A stretch of DNA of 64,000 bases from Rheinheimera sp. MMS21-TC3 (GTDB taxonomy: Bacteria > Pseudomonadota > Gammaproteobacteria > Enterobacterales > Alteromonadaceae), in the NCBI RefSeq assembly GCF_032229285.1, contig NZ_CP135084.1:1302001-1366000 (forward strand), given 5' to 3'. Positions 47,322 through 55,399 of this stretch are shown piece after piece. The notes beneath the pieces are model-generated. The model was not told where the DNA came from. It searched no databases and worked only from the letters and a program-made list of their open reading frames with translations. The position numbers were made by a program, and so were the translations under genes. Each line of letters starts with the position of its first letter. The first letter of the stretch is position 1.

Positions 47322-48200
47322 TTAAGGAATAGAGTGGATAATTTGCCGTAATTTAGCAGCACTGTCTTCTGGGTATTGCTGCATAAAGCAATGATCACCT
47401 TCAACTTGTTCAAGTATTACAGCAGAGTTACGTTTTTGCCATCGGTTAACCGCAGTCTTAATAAAACTATAGCTGTGTTTAGCATAAAGTATAAATACGG
47501 CTGGGCAAGGTTTAGCCAGTTGCTGCCATAATAGCTTGGGGTAAGATGAAAAAATTTCAGCTTCGCGCTCTGGTAAACATTTTAAACTTAAACCCTCAGC
47601 CGATGGCTTTAACGCATGATCGACATAAGCGGCCAGAGACTCGGGCTGCCAATGCTTAAACATACCTCTATTTTTGAAGTAAGCTAAGGCTGTTTCACGA
47701 TTTGGCCAATGTTGTCTGCGCCGTAAAGCTGCTTTAGCTAAAGGATTTCTATGATACAGCTTAATGCCATTAAGTGTTGCCATTACAGCAATCATGGCCG
47801 GTGTAAATAATACCGGATCTAATAAAATAATAGCCTTAAAAGGGCTAGGTTGTTCGCTGTGTATTAGCGCCGTAAGTACGCCGCCAAAGCTATGACCAAC
47901 ACCAAATACAGCAACCTCAGGATACAAGTCGGCATGAGCTAACCAGGCTTGTTTTGCATAGTCTGCACTTAGATTCCAGCCAACAAAGCGTCCACCATGA
48001 TCGCTATCGCCATGGCCCTGTGCATCGGATAAAAATAAATCAAAATCGCCAACTAGCTGCTGCAGCATAGGTTGGTACATGGCGCTACAAAAGCCATTAC
48101 CATGTAATATATGTAGCACAGGCTTGCCACTTGGTTTGCTACGCTCTCCCCTTAAAATAAAACCAGAAGCCGTAGTAAAAGACCAAGGTATTAATTGCAT
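47322..48200 (-). CDS. alpha/beta hydrolase
   Basis: A 292-residue serine hydrolase-fold protein. The oxyanion motif is HGNG (about 33-36), the nucleophile Ser104 is in GHSFGG, the candidate acid lies in the segment near 'LYAKHSYSF', and His is in EGDHCF near residue 271. No signal peptide is seen. The substrate is unknown; it resembles generic lysophospholipase/esterase-like hydrolases. It lies downstream of upp on the same strand with a 39-nt gap, so possibly co-transcribed. Confidence 0.85.
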   Translation of the reverse strand: MQLIPWSFTTASGFILRGERSKPSGKPVLHILHGNGFCSAMYQPMLQQLVGDFDLFLSDAQGHGDSDHGGRFVGWNLSADYAKQAWLAHADLYPEVAVFGVGHSFGGVLTALIHSEQPSPFKAIILLDPVLFTPAMIAVMATLNGIKLYHRNPLAKAALRRRQHWPNRETALAYFKNRGMFKHWQPESLAAYVDHALKPSAEGLSLKCLPEREAEIFSSYPKLLWQQLAKPCPAVFILYAKHSYSFIKTAVNRWQKRNSAVILEQVEGDHCFMQQYPEDSAAKLRQIIHSIP

Positions 48201-48239
48201 AAATAGAATTCCTTTAGTCAGTTTTAAAGTGTAACGAGT

Positions 48240-48866
48240 TTATTTAGTACCAAATAGTTTATCGCCGGCATCACCTAAGCCTGGCAAAATATAACCCTGT
48301 TTATTTAAACCTTTATCTATAGCTGCAGTATATAAAGCGACATCAGGATGGGCTTTTTCTAAAGCAGCAATGCCCTCAGGAGCTGCAACTAAGACTAAGG
48401 CTTTTATGTGTTTAGCACCATGTTGTTTTAATAAATCGATAGTGGCTATTAGTGAACCACCGGTGGCTAACATAGGATCAATGATTATCGAGAGTCGCTT
48501 ATCAATATCTGCTGCCAGTTTATTAAAGTAAGAAACAGGTTGTAAGGTTTCTTCATCTCGATAAATGCCAACGACACTAATACGGGCGCTGGGTAACAGC
48601 TCTAATACACCATCTAACATGCCTAAACCTGCCCTTAATATTGGCACTATAGTGACTTTTTTACCTTGAATACGTTGCACTTCAATAGGGCCATTCCAGC
48701 TTTGAATGGTCACGGTTTCAGTAGCAAAGTCTTTAGTGGCTTCATAGGTAAGTAAACTGCCTAGCTCGTTGGCTAATTGTCTAAATTGTCGAGTACTAAT
48801 ATCAGCAGCGCGCAATAGACCAAGTTTATGTTTAACTAGGGGGTGATTTACTTCAACCAATTTCAT
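48240..48866 (-). CDS. upp: uracil phosphoribosyltransferase
   Basis: A 208-residue pyrimidine salvage enzyme (family 208-209) making UMP from uracil and PRPP. Visible: '[12 protein letters not shown]' at the N-terminus, '[17 protein letters not shown]', the PRPP loop 'DPMLATGGS' (about 131-139) and the uracil-binding '[17 protein letters not shown]' end. No uracil permease gene is adjacent. Confidence 0.97.
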   Translation of the reverse strand: MKLVEVNHPLVKHKLGLLRAADISTRQFRQLANELGSLLTYEATKDFATETVTIQSWNGPIEVQRIQGKKVTIVPILRAGLGMLDGVLELLPSARISVVGIYRDEETLQPVSYFNKLAADIDKRLSIIIDPMLATGGSLIATIDLLKQHGAKHIKALVLVAAPEGIAALEKAHPDVALYTAAIDKGLNKQGYILPGLGDAGDKLFGTK

Positions 48867-49033
48867 GTTTTTGTTATCCTCGAGCTAATATTACTAACCT
48901 GTAAGCTTTATTGGTAGTAATGGTAAGAAAGCCGCTAATATCGATGCCTAAAACCAGTAAAGGCTAATGCATTATACAGTAGCAAACAAATTTAAATTAT
49001 CATCTTAACAATAATCATAAATGGGATATTACA

Positions 49034-51256
49034 ATGCGAATTAATATGGTCGGCTGTCTATTTGCAGTATTTTTGTTAATTGGAGGGACAATGGCACAGG
49101 CAACACAATTAGAATTAGCCCGATTATTTGCAGATCCTGCTTTAAGCGGTACTACTCCTCGCTCTTTGGCTATGGCACCAGATGGTAGCCGAGTGACCTA
49201 TTTAAAAGGTAAGGCTGATGACGCTGATAGATTAGACCTATGGGAGTATCATATTAAAGATGCAGAGCATAGGCTGTTGGTTGATGCCGATAGTTTAGTG
49301 TCAGGGGCAGAAGTATTATCGGATGAAGAAAAAGCACGCCGGGAAAGAATGCGTTTATTTGCCTCTGGCATTATTAGTTATAGCTGGTCCAAAAATAGTG
49401 ATGCCTTATTGTTCCCATTAAATGGTGATCTTTATTATTACCAATTAAGTACGGCTAAGGCGCAAAAACTGACCGACACCGATGAATTTGAAACTGATGC
49501 TAGCATTTCGCCTACAGGTAAAAAAGTGGCCTTTATACGCCAGCAAAACCTGTATATTTTAGATATTGCAACAGGTAAAGAAACCCAGCTAACCCACGAT
49601 GGCGGTGGTGTTATTAAAAATGGGATGGCCGAATTTGTCGCGCAAGAAGAAATGGATCGGATGACAGGCTATTGGTGGTCGCCTGATGATAGCAAAATTG
49701 CTTTTACCCGTATTGATGAAAGCGCAGTTGCCGAAGTGGTGCGCAATGAAATTTACGCCGATGAAATAAAGCTGTTTAATCAGCGCTATCCTTATACAGG
49801 TACGGCAAATGTTAGTATTAAACTTGGCGTGATTGATCTTAATACGGCAAAAACGACTTGGATCTCGCATGGTGAAAATGACGATATTTATCTACCACGG
49901 GTGCAGTGGACAGACTCTAGCCGTTATCTAAGCTATCAGTGGCAGAATAGACAACAACAACAGTTAGAGCTGCGTTTAGTTGATTTAGCCAACAATAACC
50001 AACAGCAAACCTTAGTAACAGAGCGCAGTGATACATGGCTGAATTTACACCATGACTTGTATTTTTTGCACAATAACAGCGGCTTTATTTGGGCTTCAGA
50101 GCGCGATGGCTTTAAGCATTTATATCATTACGACTTTAGCGGTAAGCTTATTCGTCAGTTAACGCAAGGCGACTGGGTGGTCGATGAAGTAGCTGCAATT
50201 GATGAAGCTAAAGGCCTGCTCTATTTTAGCGGCCGCAAAGATACGCCATTAGAGCGCCATTTATATCAAGTTAGTTTAAAAAGTGCAGATATTAAGCGCT
50301 TAACTGAAGCTAATTATGATCATGCTGTGGTTATGCCAAAGCAAGCGAATAGCTTTATTGATAGTTATTCTAATGTAACCTCACCGAGTAAAGTGGCGCT
50401 TAGAGCTTTAGATGGCAAAGTCCTTACTTGGTTAGAGCAAAATAAGCTTAACGCTCAACATCCACTTACTCGTTATCATAGCGATTTAGTGGCGCCTAAA
50501 TTTGGTACGCTTAAGGCTGAAGATGGTCAAACATTACATTATCGGTTATTTGCACCTAAGCAATTTGAGAAGGGTAAACAGTACCCTGTTATTGTTAGTG
50601 TTTATGGCGGACCCCATGCTCAACGGGTAACTAATAGCTGGAGTGCGCGAGATCTCTATTTACATTATTTAGTTCAACAAGGCTATTTAGTGTTTCAGCT
50701 TGATAATCGTGGTTCTTATAATAGGGGTAAAGCCTTTGAAGACCCAATCTACAAAAACTTAGCCAGCATTGAAATTGCCGATCAAATTTGCGGCGTAGAG
50801 TATCTACGTACTTTACCTTATGTTGATGCTAAGCGTATTGGCATCTATGGCCATAGCTATGGTGGCTATATGGCCATTATGGCCATGTTTAAAGCCGGTG
50901 ATTACTTTGCTGCTGGTGTTGCTGGCGCTCCGGTAACAGATTGGGCTTTATATGACACTCACTATACCGAGCGCTATTTAGGTCATCCTAAGCAAAATGC
51001 ACAAGGCTATAAACAAAGCGCAGTGTTCCCTTATGCCGATGGTTTAAAAGGTGGCTTATTAATTTATCACGGCATGGCAGATGACAATGTGTTATTTACT
51101 CATAGCACTAAGTTATATAAGCAATTACAAGATAAAGGCTTAAGCTTTGAAATGATGAACTACCCAGGCAGCAAGCATTCTATGTTTGGCCAGCCAGTAC
51201 AAACCCATTTACATCAAACGATTACTGAGTTTTTTAATAAACACTTTATGCAGTAA
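49034..51256 (+). CDS. S9 family dipeptidyl peptidase IV-like protease
   Basis: A 740-residue secreted or periplasmic serine peptidase with a signal peptide (about 1-24, cleaved near AQAT), a DPP-IV beta-propeller domain (about 30-480) and a C-terminal hydrolase domain. The catalytic triad is Ser608 (GHSYGG), Asp683 (GMADDNV) and His716 (GSKHSMF). 'AEFVAQEEMDRMTGYWWS' carries the paired Glu of DPP-IV that bind the substrate amino terminus, indicating Xaa-Pro-type dipeptide release. It stands alone. Confidence 0.92.
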   Translation: MRINMVGCLFAVFLLIGGTMAQATQLELARLFADPALSGTTPRSLAMAPDGSRVTYLKGKADDADRLDLWEYHIKDAEHRLLVDADSLVSGAEVLSDEEKARRERMRLFASGIISYSWSKNSDALLFPLNGDLYYYQLSTAKAQKLTDTDEFETDASISPTGKKVAFIRQQNLYILDIATGKETQLTHDGGGVIKNGMAEFVAQEEMDRMTGYWWSPDDSKIAFTRIDESAVAEVVRNEIYADEIKLFNQRYPYTGTANVSIKLGVIDLNTAKTTWISHGENDDIYLPRVQWTDSSRYLSYQWQNRQQQQLELRLVDLANNNQQQTLVTERSDTWLNLHHDLYFLHNNSGFIWASERDGFKHLYHYDFSGKLIRQLTQGDWVVDEVAAIDEAKGLLYFSGRKDTPLERHLYQVSLKSADIKRLTEANYDHAVVMPKQANSFIDSYSNVTSPSKVALRALDGKVLTWLEQNKLNAQHPLTRYHSDLVAPKFGTLKAEDGQTLHYRLFAPKQFEKGKQYPVIVSVYGGPHAQRVTNSWSARDLYLHYLVQQGYLVFQLDNRGSYNRGKAFEDPIYKNLASIEIADQICGVEYLRTLPYVDAKRIGIYGHSYGGYMAIMAMFKAGDYFAAGVAGAPVTDWALYDTHYTERYLGHPKQNAQGYKQSAVFPYADGLKGGLLIYHGMADDNVLFTHSTKLYKQLQDKGLSFEMMNYPGSKHSMFGQPVQTHLHQTITEFFNKHFMQ

Positions 51257-51281
51257 TTAACAAAACAAACACTCAGTATTC

Positions 51282-51329
51282 AATACCAAGTTCCTAGGCT
51301 GCTATAGCTGCGACTAGGCACTTGGTATT
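51282..51329 (+). terminator. long imperfect hairpin after the peptidase gene
   Basis: A 16-bp stem with one mismatch (AATACCAAGTTCCTAG and CTAGGCACTTGGTATT) and a 16-nt loop, 25 nt downstream of the peptidase stop. The T tract is poor, so it may be a weak terminator or another structured element. Confidence 0.5.
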
Positions 51330-51389
51330 CTTAGTGCCTACCATTATTATCTTTACAGATTAATAAGACTAATAACCCTAGCTTAGCTC

Positions 51390-51436
51390 TTGACAGGACT
51401 TAACTTCAAACGTACATTTAAAACACCTGTTTAAAT
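51390..51436 (+). promoter_or_regulatory. psrA promoter and operator
   Basis: TTGACA (51390-51395), a 17-nt spacer and TACATT (51413-51418) form a strong sigma-70 promoter. A perfect dyad ATTTAAA-N7-TTTAAAT (51416-51436) overlaps the -10 and contains AAAC-N4-GTTT, the core reported for PsrA sites. This fits autorepression. Confidence 0.65.
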
Positions 51437-51449
51437 CACGGTGAATTGG

Positions 51450-52136
51450 ATGTCTGCAAACCAAAGTACCCAGCAAAAAATACTTGATGCTGCGCAAAGT
51501 CTGTTTGCTGAAACGGGATTTAATGGTACCTCGTTGCGGCAAATTACGAGTTTAGCTGAAGTTAATTTAGCAGCGGTCAATTATCATTTTGGCTCCAAAA
51601 AAGAACTGATCCAAGCTGTATTACAGCGCTACCTAGTAAAGTTAATGCCAAGATTAGAGCAAGAATTCTCGGTATTACTAACCAGCAAGTCACCGGTATC
51701 TATAGATAAGGTATTGTCTGTATTTGTTCAGCCATTATTAGAGTTAAATAATATCTATCCACATGGTACGCAAATATTTTTACAGTTATTAGGCCGTAGT
51801 TATACTGATGTGCAAGGCCATTTGCGCTGGTTTTTTAATCAGCAATATGGCCATGTTTTGTCACAGCTTACCAAGCTTATGCAGCAAGCTTGCCCAGATT
51901 TACCAGCGAGTCAGTTATTTTGGCGGCTACATTTTTCATTAGGTACTATAGTTTTTACTATGGCCTCTAATGAAGCTTTAACTGAAATAGCTGAAGCAGA
52001 TTTTAAAGAAAAAATAGATATAGAAGGGGTGATTTTACGTTTGCTTCCTTACTTATCAGCGGCTATAGCAGCCCCAAACCCTATTGTTACTCCAAAAAGT
52101 CAAACCTTGCCAATAACGGCAAGCGAAGGAAGGTAA
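51450..52136 (+). CDS. psrA: TetR-family fatty-acid regulator, PsrA-like
   Basis: A 228-residue TetR protein. The N-terminal HTH 'GTSLRQITSLAEVNLAAVNYHFGSKKELIQAVL' is nearly the same as in Pseudomonas PsrA, and the C-terminal domain keeps PsrA-like segments ('FLQLLGRSY...QGHLR', 'LFWRLHFSLG'). PsrA binds long-chain fatty acids and controls beta-oxidation genes. ATG 51450 is preferred over GTG 51441. The gene stops 1 nt before fadE starts, strongly suggesting one transcript that PsrA itself controls. Confidence 0.85.
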   Translation: MSANQSTQQKILDAAQSLFAETGFNGTSLRQITSLAEVNLAAVNYHFGSKKELIQAVLQRYLVKLMPRLEQEFSVLLTSKSPVSIDKVLSVFVQPLLELNNIYPHGTQIFLQLLGRSYTDVQGHLRWFFNQQYGHVLSQLTKLMQQACPDLPASQLFWRLHFSLGTIVFTMASNEALTEIAEADFKEKIDIEGVILRLLPYLSAAIAAPNPIVTPKSQTLPITASEGR

Positions 52137-52137
52137 T

Positions 52138-54447
52138 ATGATCGTATTAATAGTTTTATTAGTTGTAATAGCAATAGTTTTTGGTGTGCCAGATATTCGC
52201 CGAAACTTTATTACTAAACCTATTTTTAGTATGTTTAAACGCATTTTACCGCCGTTATCTGATACCGAGCGCGAAGCTATGGAAGCAGGTGATGTCTGGT
52301 GGGATGGTGAGCTTTTTAAAGGTAAACCCGATTGGAAAGTTTTACATAACTACCCTAAGGCTGAGTTAAGTACAACAGAGCAAGCCTTTATGGATAATCA
52401 GGTTGAAACTTTATTAGCCATGCTTGATGACTATAAGATCGTTCAAGAAGATCGTGATTTACCGCAAGAGGTTTGGGATTATATTAAGAGCGAAGGCTTT
52501 TTCGCCATGATTATTCCAAAGGCCTATGGTGGTCGTGAGTTTTCAGCTATAGCTAACTCTACTATTGTTTCACGTATTGCTACGCGTAGTATCTCGGCTG
52601 CAGTTACCGTTATGGTGCCAAACTCATTAGGCCCTGGTGAGTTACTTATGCATTATGGTACCGAAGAGCAAAAACAGCAGTGGCTACCAAGTTTAGCTAA
52701 GGGGACTGATGTACCTTGTTTTGCTTTAACTGGCCCTGAAGCTGGCTCTGATGCTGGTGCTATCCCAGATTTAGGTATAGTTTGTAAAGGCGTGCATAAC
52801 GGTGAAGAAGTTATTGGGATCCGTTTAAATTGGGATAAACGTTATATTACTTTAGCACCTATTGCGACTGTGTTAGGCCTAGCCTTTAAATTGCAAGATC
52901 CAGAAGGCTTATTAGGTGATAAGCCTGATTTAGGTATCACTTGTGCCTTAATTCCAACTAGCCATCCAGGCGTTGAAATTGGTGACCGCCACTTTCCTAT
53001 GAATTTAGCTTTCTTAAACGGTACTACTTACGGTAAAGATGTATTTATTCCGTTAGATTGGATTATTGGTGGTCCTGATTATGCAGGGCGCGGCTGGCGT
53101 ATGTTAGTTGAGTGCTTATCGGCAGGCCGCGGTATTAGCTTACCAGCATTAGCGACTGCTACGGGACATGTTGCTACACGTATGACAAGCGCTTATGGCT
53201 TTGTCCGTCAACAGTTTGGCTTGTCTATTGGTAAGTTTGAAGGTGTACAAGAAGCCATGGCACGGATAGGTGGCTTAACTTATAGCTTAGAAGCTATGAG
53301 GGTAATGACTGCTGGTGCTATTGATATGAATTTAAGCCCAAGTATTGTTACAGCAATTGCCAAATATCATATGACTGAAATGTCGCGAGTAGTAATGAAT
53401 GATGCCTTTGATATTCATGCTGGTCGTGCCATTCAGCTTGGGCCAAAAAACTATTTAGCGCATGGCTATATGGGCATACCGGTTGCGATTACTGTTGAAG
53501 GTGCGAATATTCTAACTCGCAACCTAATGATTTTTGGCCAAGGTGCAACTCGCTGCCATCCTTATGTGTTTGCAGAACTTGAAGCTGCCTCTAATCCTGA
53601 TTCTGAACAAGGTTTAAAGCAGTTCGATGGCTTATTAGTTAAGCATATAGGTTTTGCTTTAGGTAATACGTTTGGTGCTTTATGGCAAGGTATAACGGCT
53701 GGGGCATTTAATAGTGCGCCGGTGTCAGGTGAAACCGCACGTTACTATAAACAGCTTAGCCGTATGAGCCGAGGCCTTGCTTTGAGTGCTGATTTCTCAA
53801 TGCTTATTTTAGGTGGTGACTTAAAACGCCGTGAAATGCTTTCAGCAAGATTAGGTGATGTATTAAGTCAGTTATATATAGCATCGGCCGTATTAAAGTT
53901 CTATGAAGATAATGGCCGTCAGCAATGTGACTTACCTTTTGTTCACTACAGTATTCAACTAGCTTTATTTGAAATAGGTCGTGCTTTTGACGGTTTCTTT
54001 GCCAACTTCCCAAACCGCTTTGTGGCTAGATTATTAAAAACATTAATCTTTCCATTTGGTATTGGCTATAAGATGCCTAAAGATCAAGTTGCGGTGGATA
54101 TTTGTAATGCGCTAGCCAAACCAGGTGTATTGCGGGATCGTTTAACACACTTATGTTATATCGGCGAGTCAGAGCAAGACGCAACAGGTTTAATGGAACG
54201 GGCATTTATTGCCATGTATCAAGCTCAGCCTCTGATGAAGAAAATTTCACAAGCGCAAAGAGAAGGTACTTTAGAGCGAAAACTACCACTAGCCCAAACG
54301 ATTGAGCAAGCATTAGTAGCTAATATTGTCACTGCGAAGGAAGCAGAGCAGCTGCAAAAAATGAACCTATTACGTTTTGATGCCATTAGCGTGGATAGTT
54401 TTAAAGCAGGTGAATTAACCGCTACCGGTTTAGGCGATAAACATTAG
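52138..54447 (+). CDS. fadE: acyl-CoA dehydrogenase FadE
   Basis: A 769-residue long acyl-CoA dehydrogenase (E. coli FadE 814) with an N-terminal membrane segment (residues 2-17) and then the ACAD core: 'FFAMIIPKAYGGREFSA', 'CFALTGPEAGSDAGAIPD' and 'NILTRNLMIFGQGATRCHPY'. A C-terminal extension (DUF1974-like) is present. It catalyses the first step of fatty-acid beta-oxidation. It directly follows the PsrA-like gene and is closed by a strong terminator. Confidence 0.95.
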   Translation: MIVLIVLLVVIAIVFGVPDIRRNFITKPIFSMFKRILPPLSDTEREAMEAGDVWWDGELFKGKPDWKVLHNYPKAELSTTEQAFMDNQVETLLAMLDDYKIVQEDRDLPQEVWDYIKSEGFFAMIIPKAYGGREFSAIANSTIVSRIATRSISAAVTVMVPNSLGPGELLMHYGTEEQKQQWLPSLAKGTDVPCFALTGPEAGSDAGAIPDLGIVCKGVHNGEEVIGIRLNWDKRYITLAPIATVLGLAFKLQDPEGLLGDKPDLGITCALIPTSHPGVEIGDRHFPMNLAFLNGTTYGKDVFIPLDWIIGGPDYAGRGWRMLVECLSAGRGISLPALATATGHVATRMTSAYGFVRQQFGLSIGKFEGVQEAMARIGGLTYSLEAMRVMTAGAIDMNLSPSIVTAIAKYHMTEMSRVVMNDAFDIHAGRAIQLGPKNYLAHGYMGIPVAITVEGANILTRNLMIFGQGATRCHPYVFAELEAASNPDSEQGLKQFDGLLVKHIGFALGNTFGALWQGITAGAFNSAPVSGETARYYKQLSRMSRGLALSADFSMLILGGDLKRREMLSARLGDVLSQLYIASAVLKFYEDNGRQQCDLPFVHYSIQLALFEIGRAFDGFFANFPNRFVARLLKTLIFPFGIGYKMPKDQVAVDICNALAKPGVLRDRLTHLCYIGESEQDATGLMERAFIAMYQAQPLMKKISQAQREGTLERKLPLAQTIEQALVANIVTAKEAEQLQKMNLLRFDAISVDSFKAGELTATGLGDKH

Positions 54448-54467
54448 TTTTAACTATTAGCAATCAT

Positions 54468-54495
54468 AAAACGCCAGCAGATGCTGGCGTTTTTA
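54468..54495 (+). terminator. intrinsic terminator after fadE
   Basis: AAAACGCCAGC/GCTGGCGTTTT stem with a 4-nt loop (AGAT) and a T run, 20 nt after the fadE stop. It separates core metabolism from the exosortase-associated genes. Confidence 0.93.
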
Positions 54496-54621
54496 ATATA
54501 TATAGCATGAAGTTAAATAATTAATGCTAGTGTGGTGCGATTAAATAATCTTAAATAAAAGCACAAGTAAACCATAAATTCATCTACACTTAAGCTATGT
54601 AAAAGCTGTAATGGATATAAT

Positions 54622-55386
54622 ATGGATAACTTATCTTTAGCTGAAAATTTTGATCAATATTTTGAAGTTAAATTTGCTAATACCAAGCAGTTGCGTGAAG
54701 AATCCTATCGGATCCGTCATTCGGTATATTGTGATGAGCTAGAATGGGAACCTAAGCAACAAGATGGTAAAGAAAGCGATGAGTGTGATGATTATTCTTT
54801 CGCATTGTTGCTAGTACATAAAAGAACAGGTCAATATGCTGGTACAGCGCGCTTAGTTATCCATCCACCTAATGAGCCTGATAAAAAACTACCTTTTGAG
54901 CAACACTGCCTATCTTCTATCTGGTCTGAAGTCATTAATTTAGCAGACTTTCCTCGTGGTGGTTTTAGTGAAATATCACGGCTGGCTGTACCTGAAACTT
55001 TTCGCCGCCGTGCCGGTGAAAAAAACATGCCTTTTGTGATAAATGACATTAGTTTACAGTCAGATGTATTTTCTGAAGAAGAGCGTCGTAACTTTCCTAA
55101 TATTGCCATTGGGTTATATTTAAGCATTATAGCTTTAGCTGAAATGTGCTTACATTTAGCTATGTTTGTAGTAGCAGAACCACGTTTAAATAAGCGACTT
55201 AATCGCATCGGCTTTTTATTTGAACAGATAGGTGATGAGCATGATTTTCATGGTAATAGAGCATTGTTTTACTTGCCAAGAGAGAAGTTTACTTCAGAGC
55301 TTAACCCAGAAATACTGGAACTATATTCTTTACTAGAAAAACAATTGAAGCAGCAGATGTTCTTGCTTCCTTATCTTAATAGATAA
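54622..55386 (+). CDS. PEP-CTERM/exosortase-associated acyltransferase (FeeM-like N-acyltransferase)
   Basis: A 254-residue GNAT/autoinducer-synthase-fold protein. The N-terminal 'EESYRIRHSVYCDELEWEP' and 'GTARLVIHPP', then 'EISRLAVPETFRRR', match the exosortase-associated acyltransferase family related to FeeM N-acyl amino acid synthases and LuxI-type enzymes. Family members use acyl carrier proteins as acyl donors. It lies 13 nt before the ThiF-nitroreductase fusion, and an ACP plus acyl-CoA ligase occur in the same locus. The acceptor amine is unknown. Confidence 0.87.
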   Translation: MDNLSLAENFDQYFEVKFANTKQLREESYRIRHSVYCDELEWEPKQQDGKESDECDDYSFALLLVHKRTGQYAGTARLVIHPPNEPDKKLPFEQHCLSSIWSEVINLADFPRGGFSEISRLAVPETFRRRAGEKNMPFVINDISLQSDVFSEEERRNFPNIAIGLYLSIIALAEMCLHLAMFVVAEPRLNKRLNRIGFLFEQIGDEHDFHGNRALFYLPREKFTSELNPEILELYSLLEKQLKQQMFLLPYLNR

Positions 55387-55399
55387 AAGGGTTATCTTT

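Noticed and set aside
54831..55208. 125-codon antisense frame inside the acyltransferase gene
   Set aside because: Opposite a recognised gene, with no ribosome-binding site or family match.
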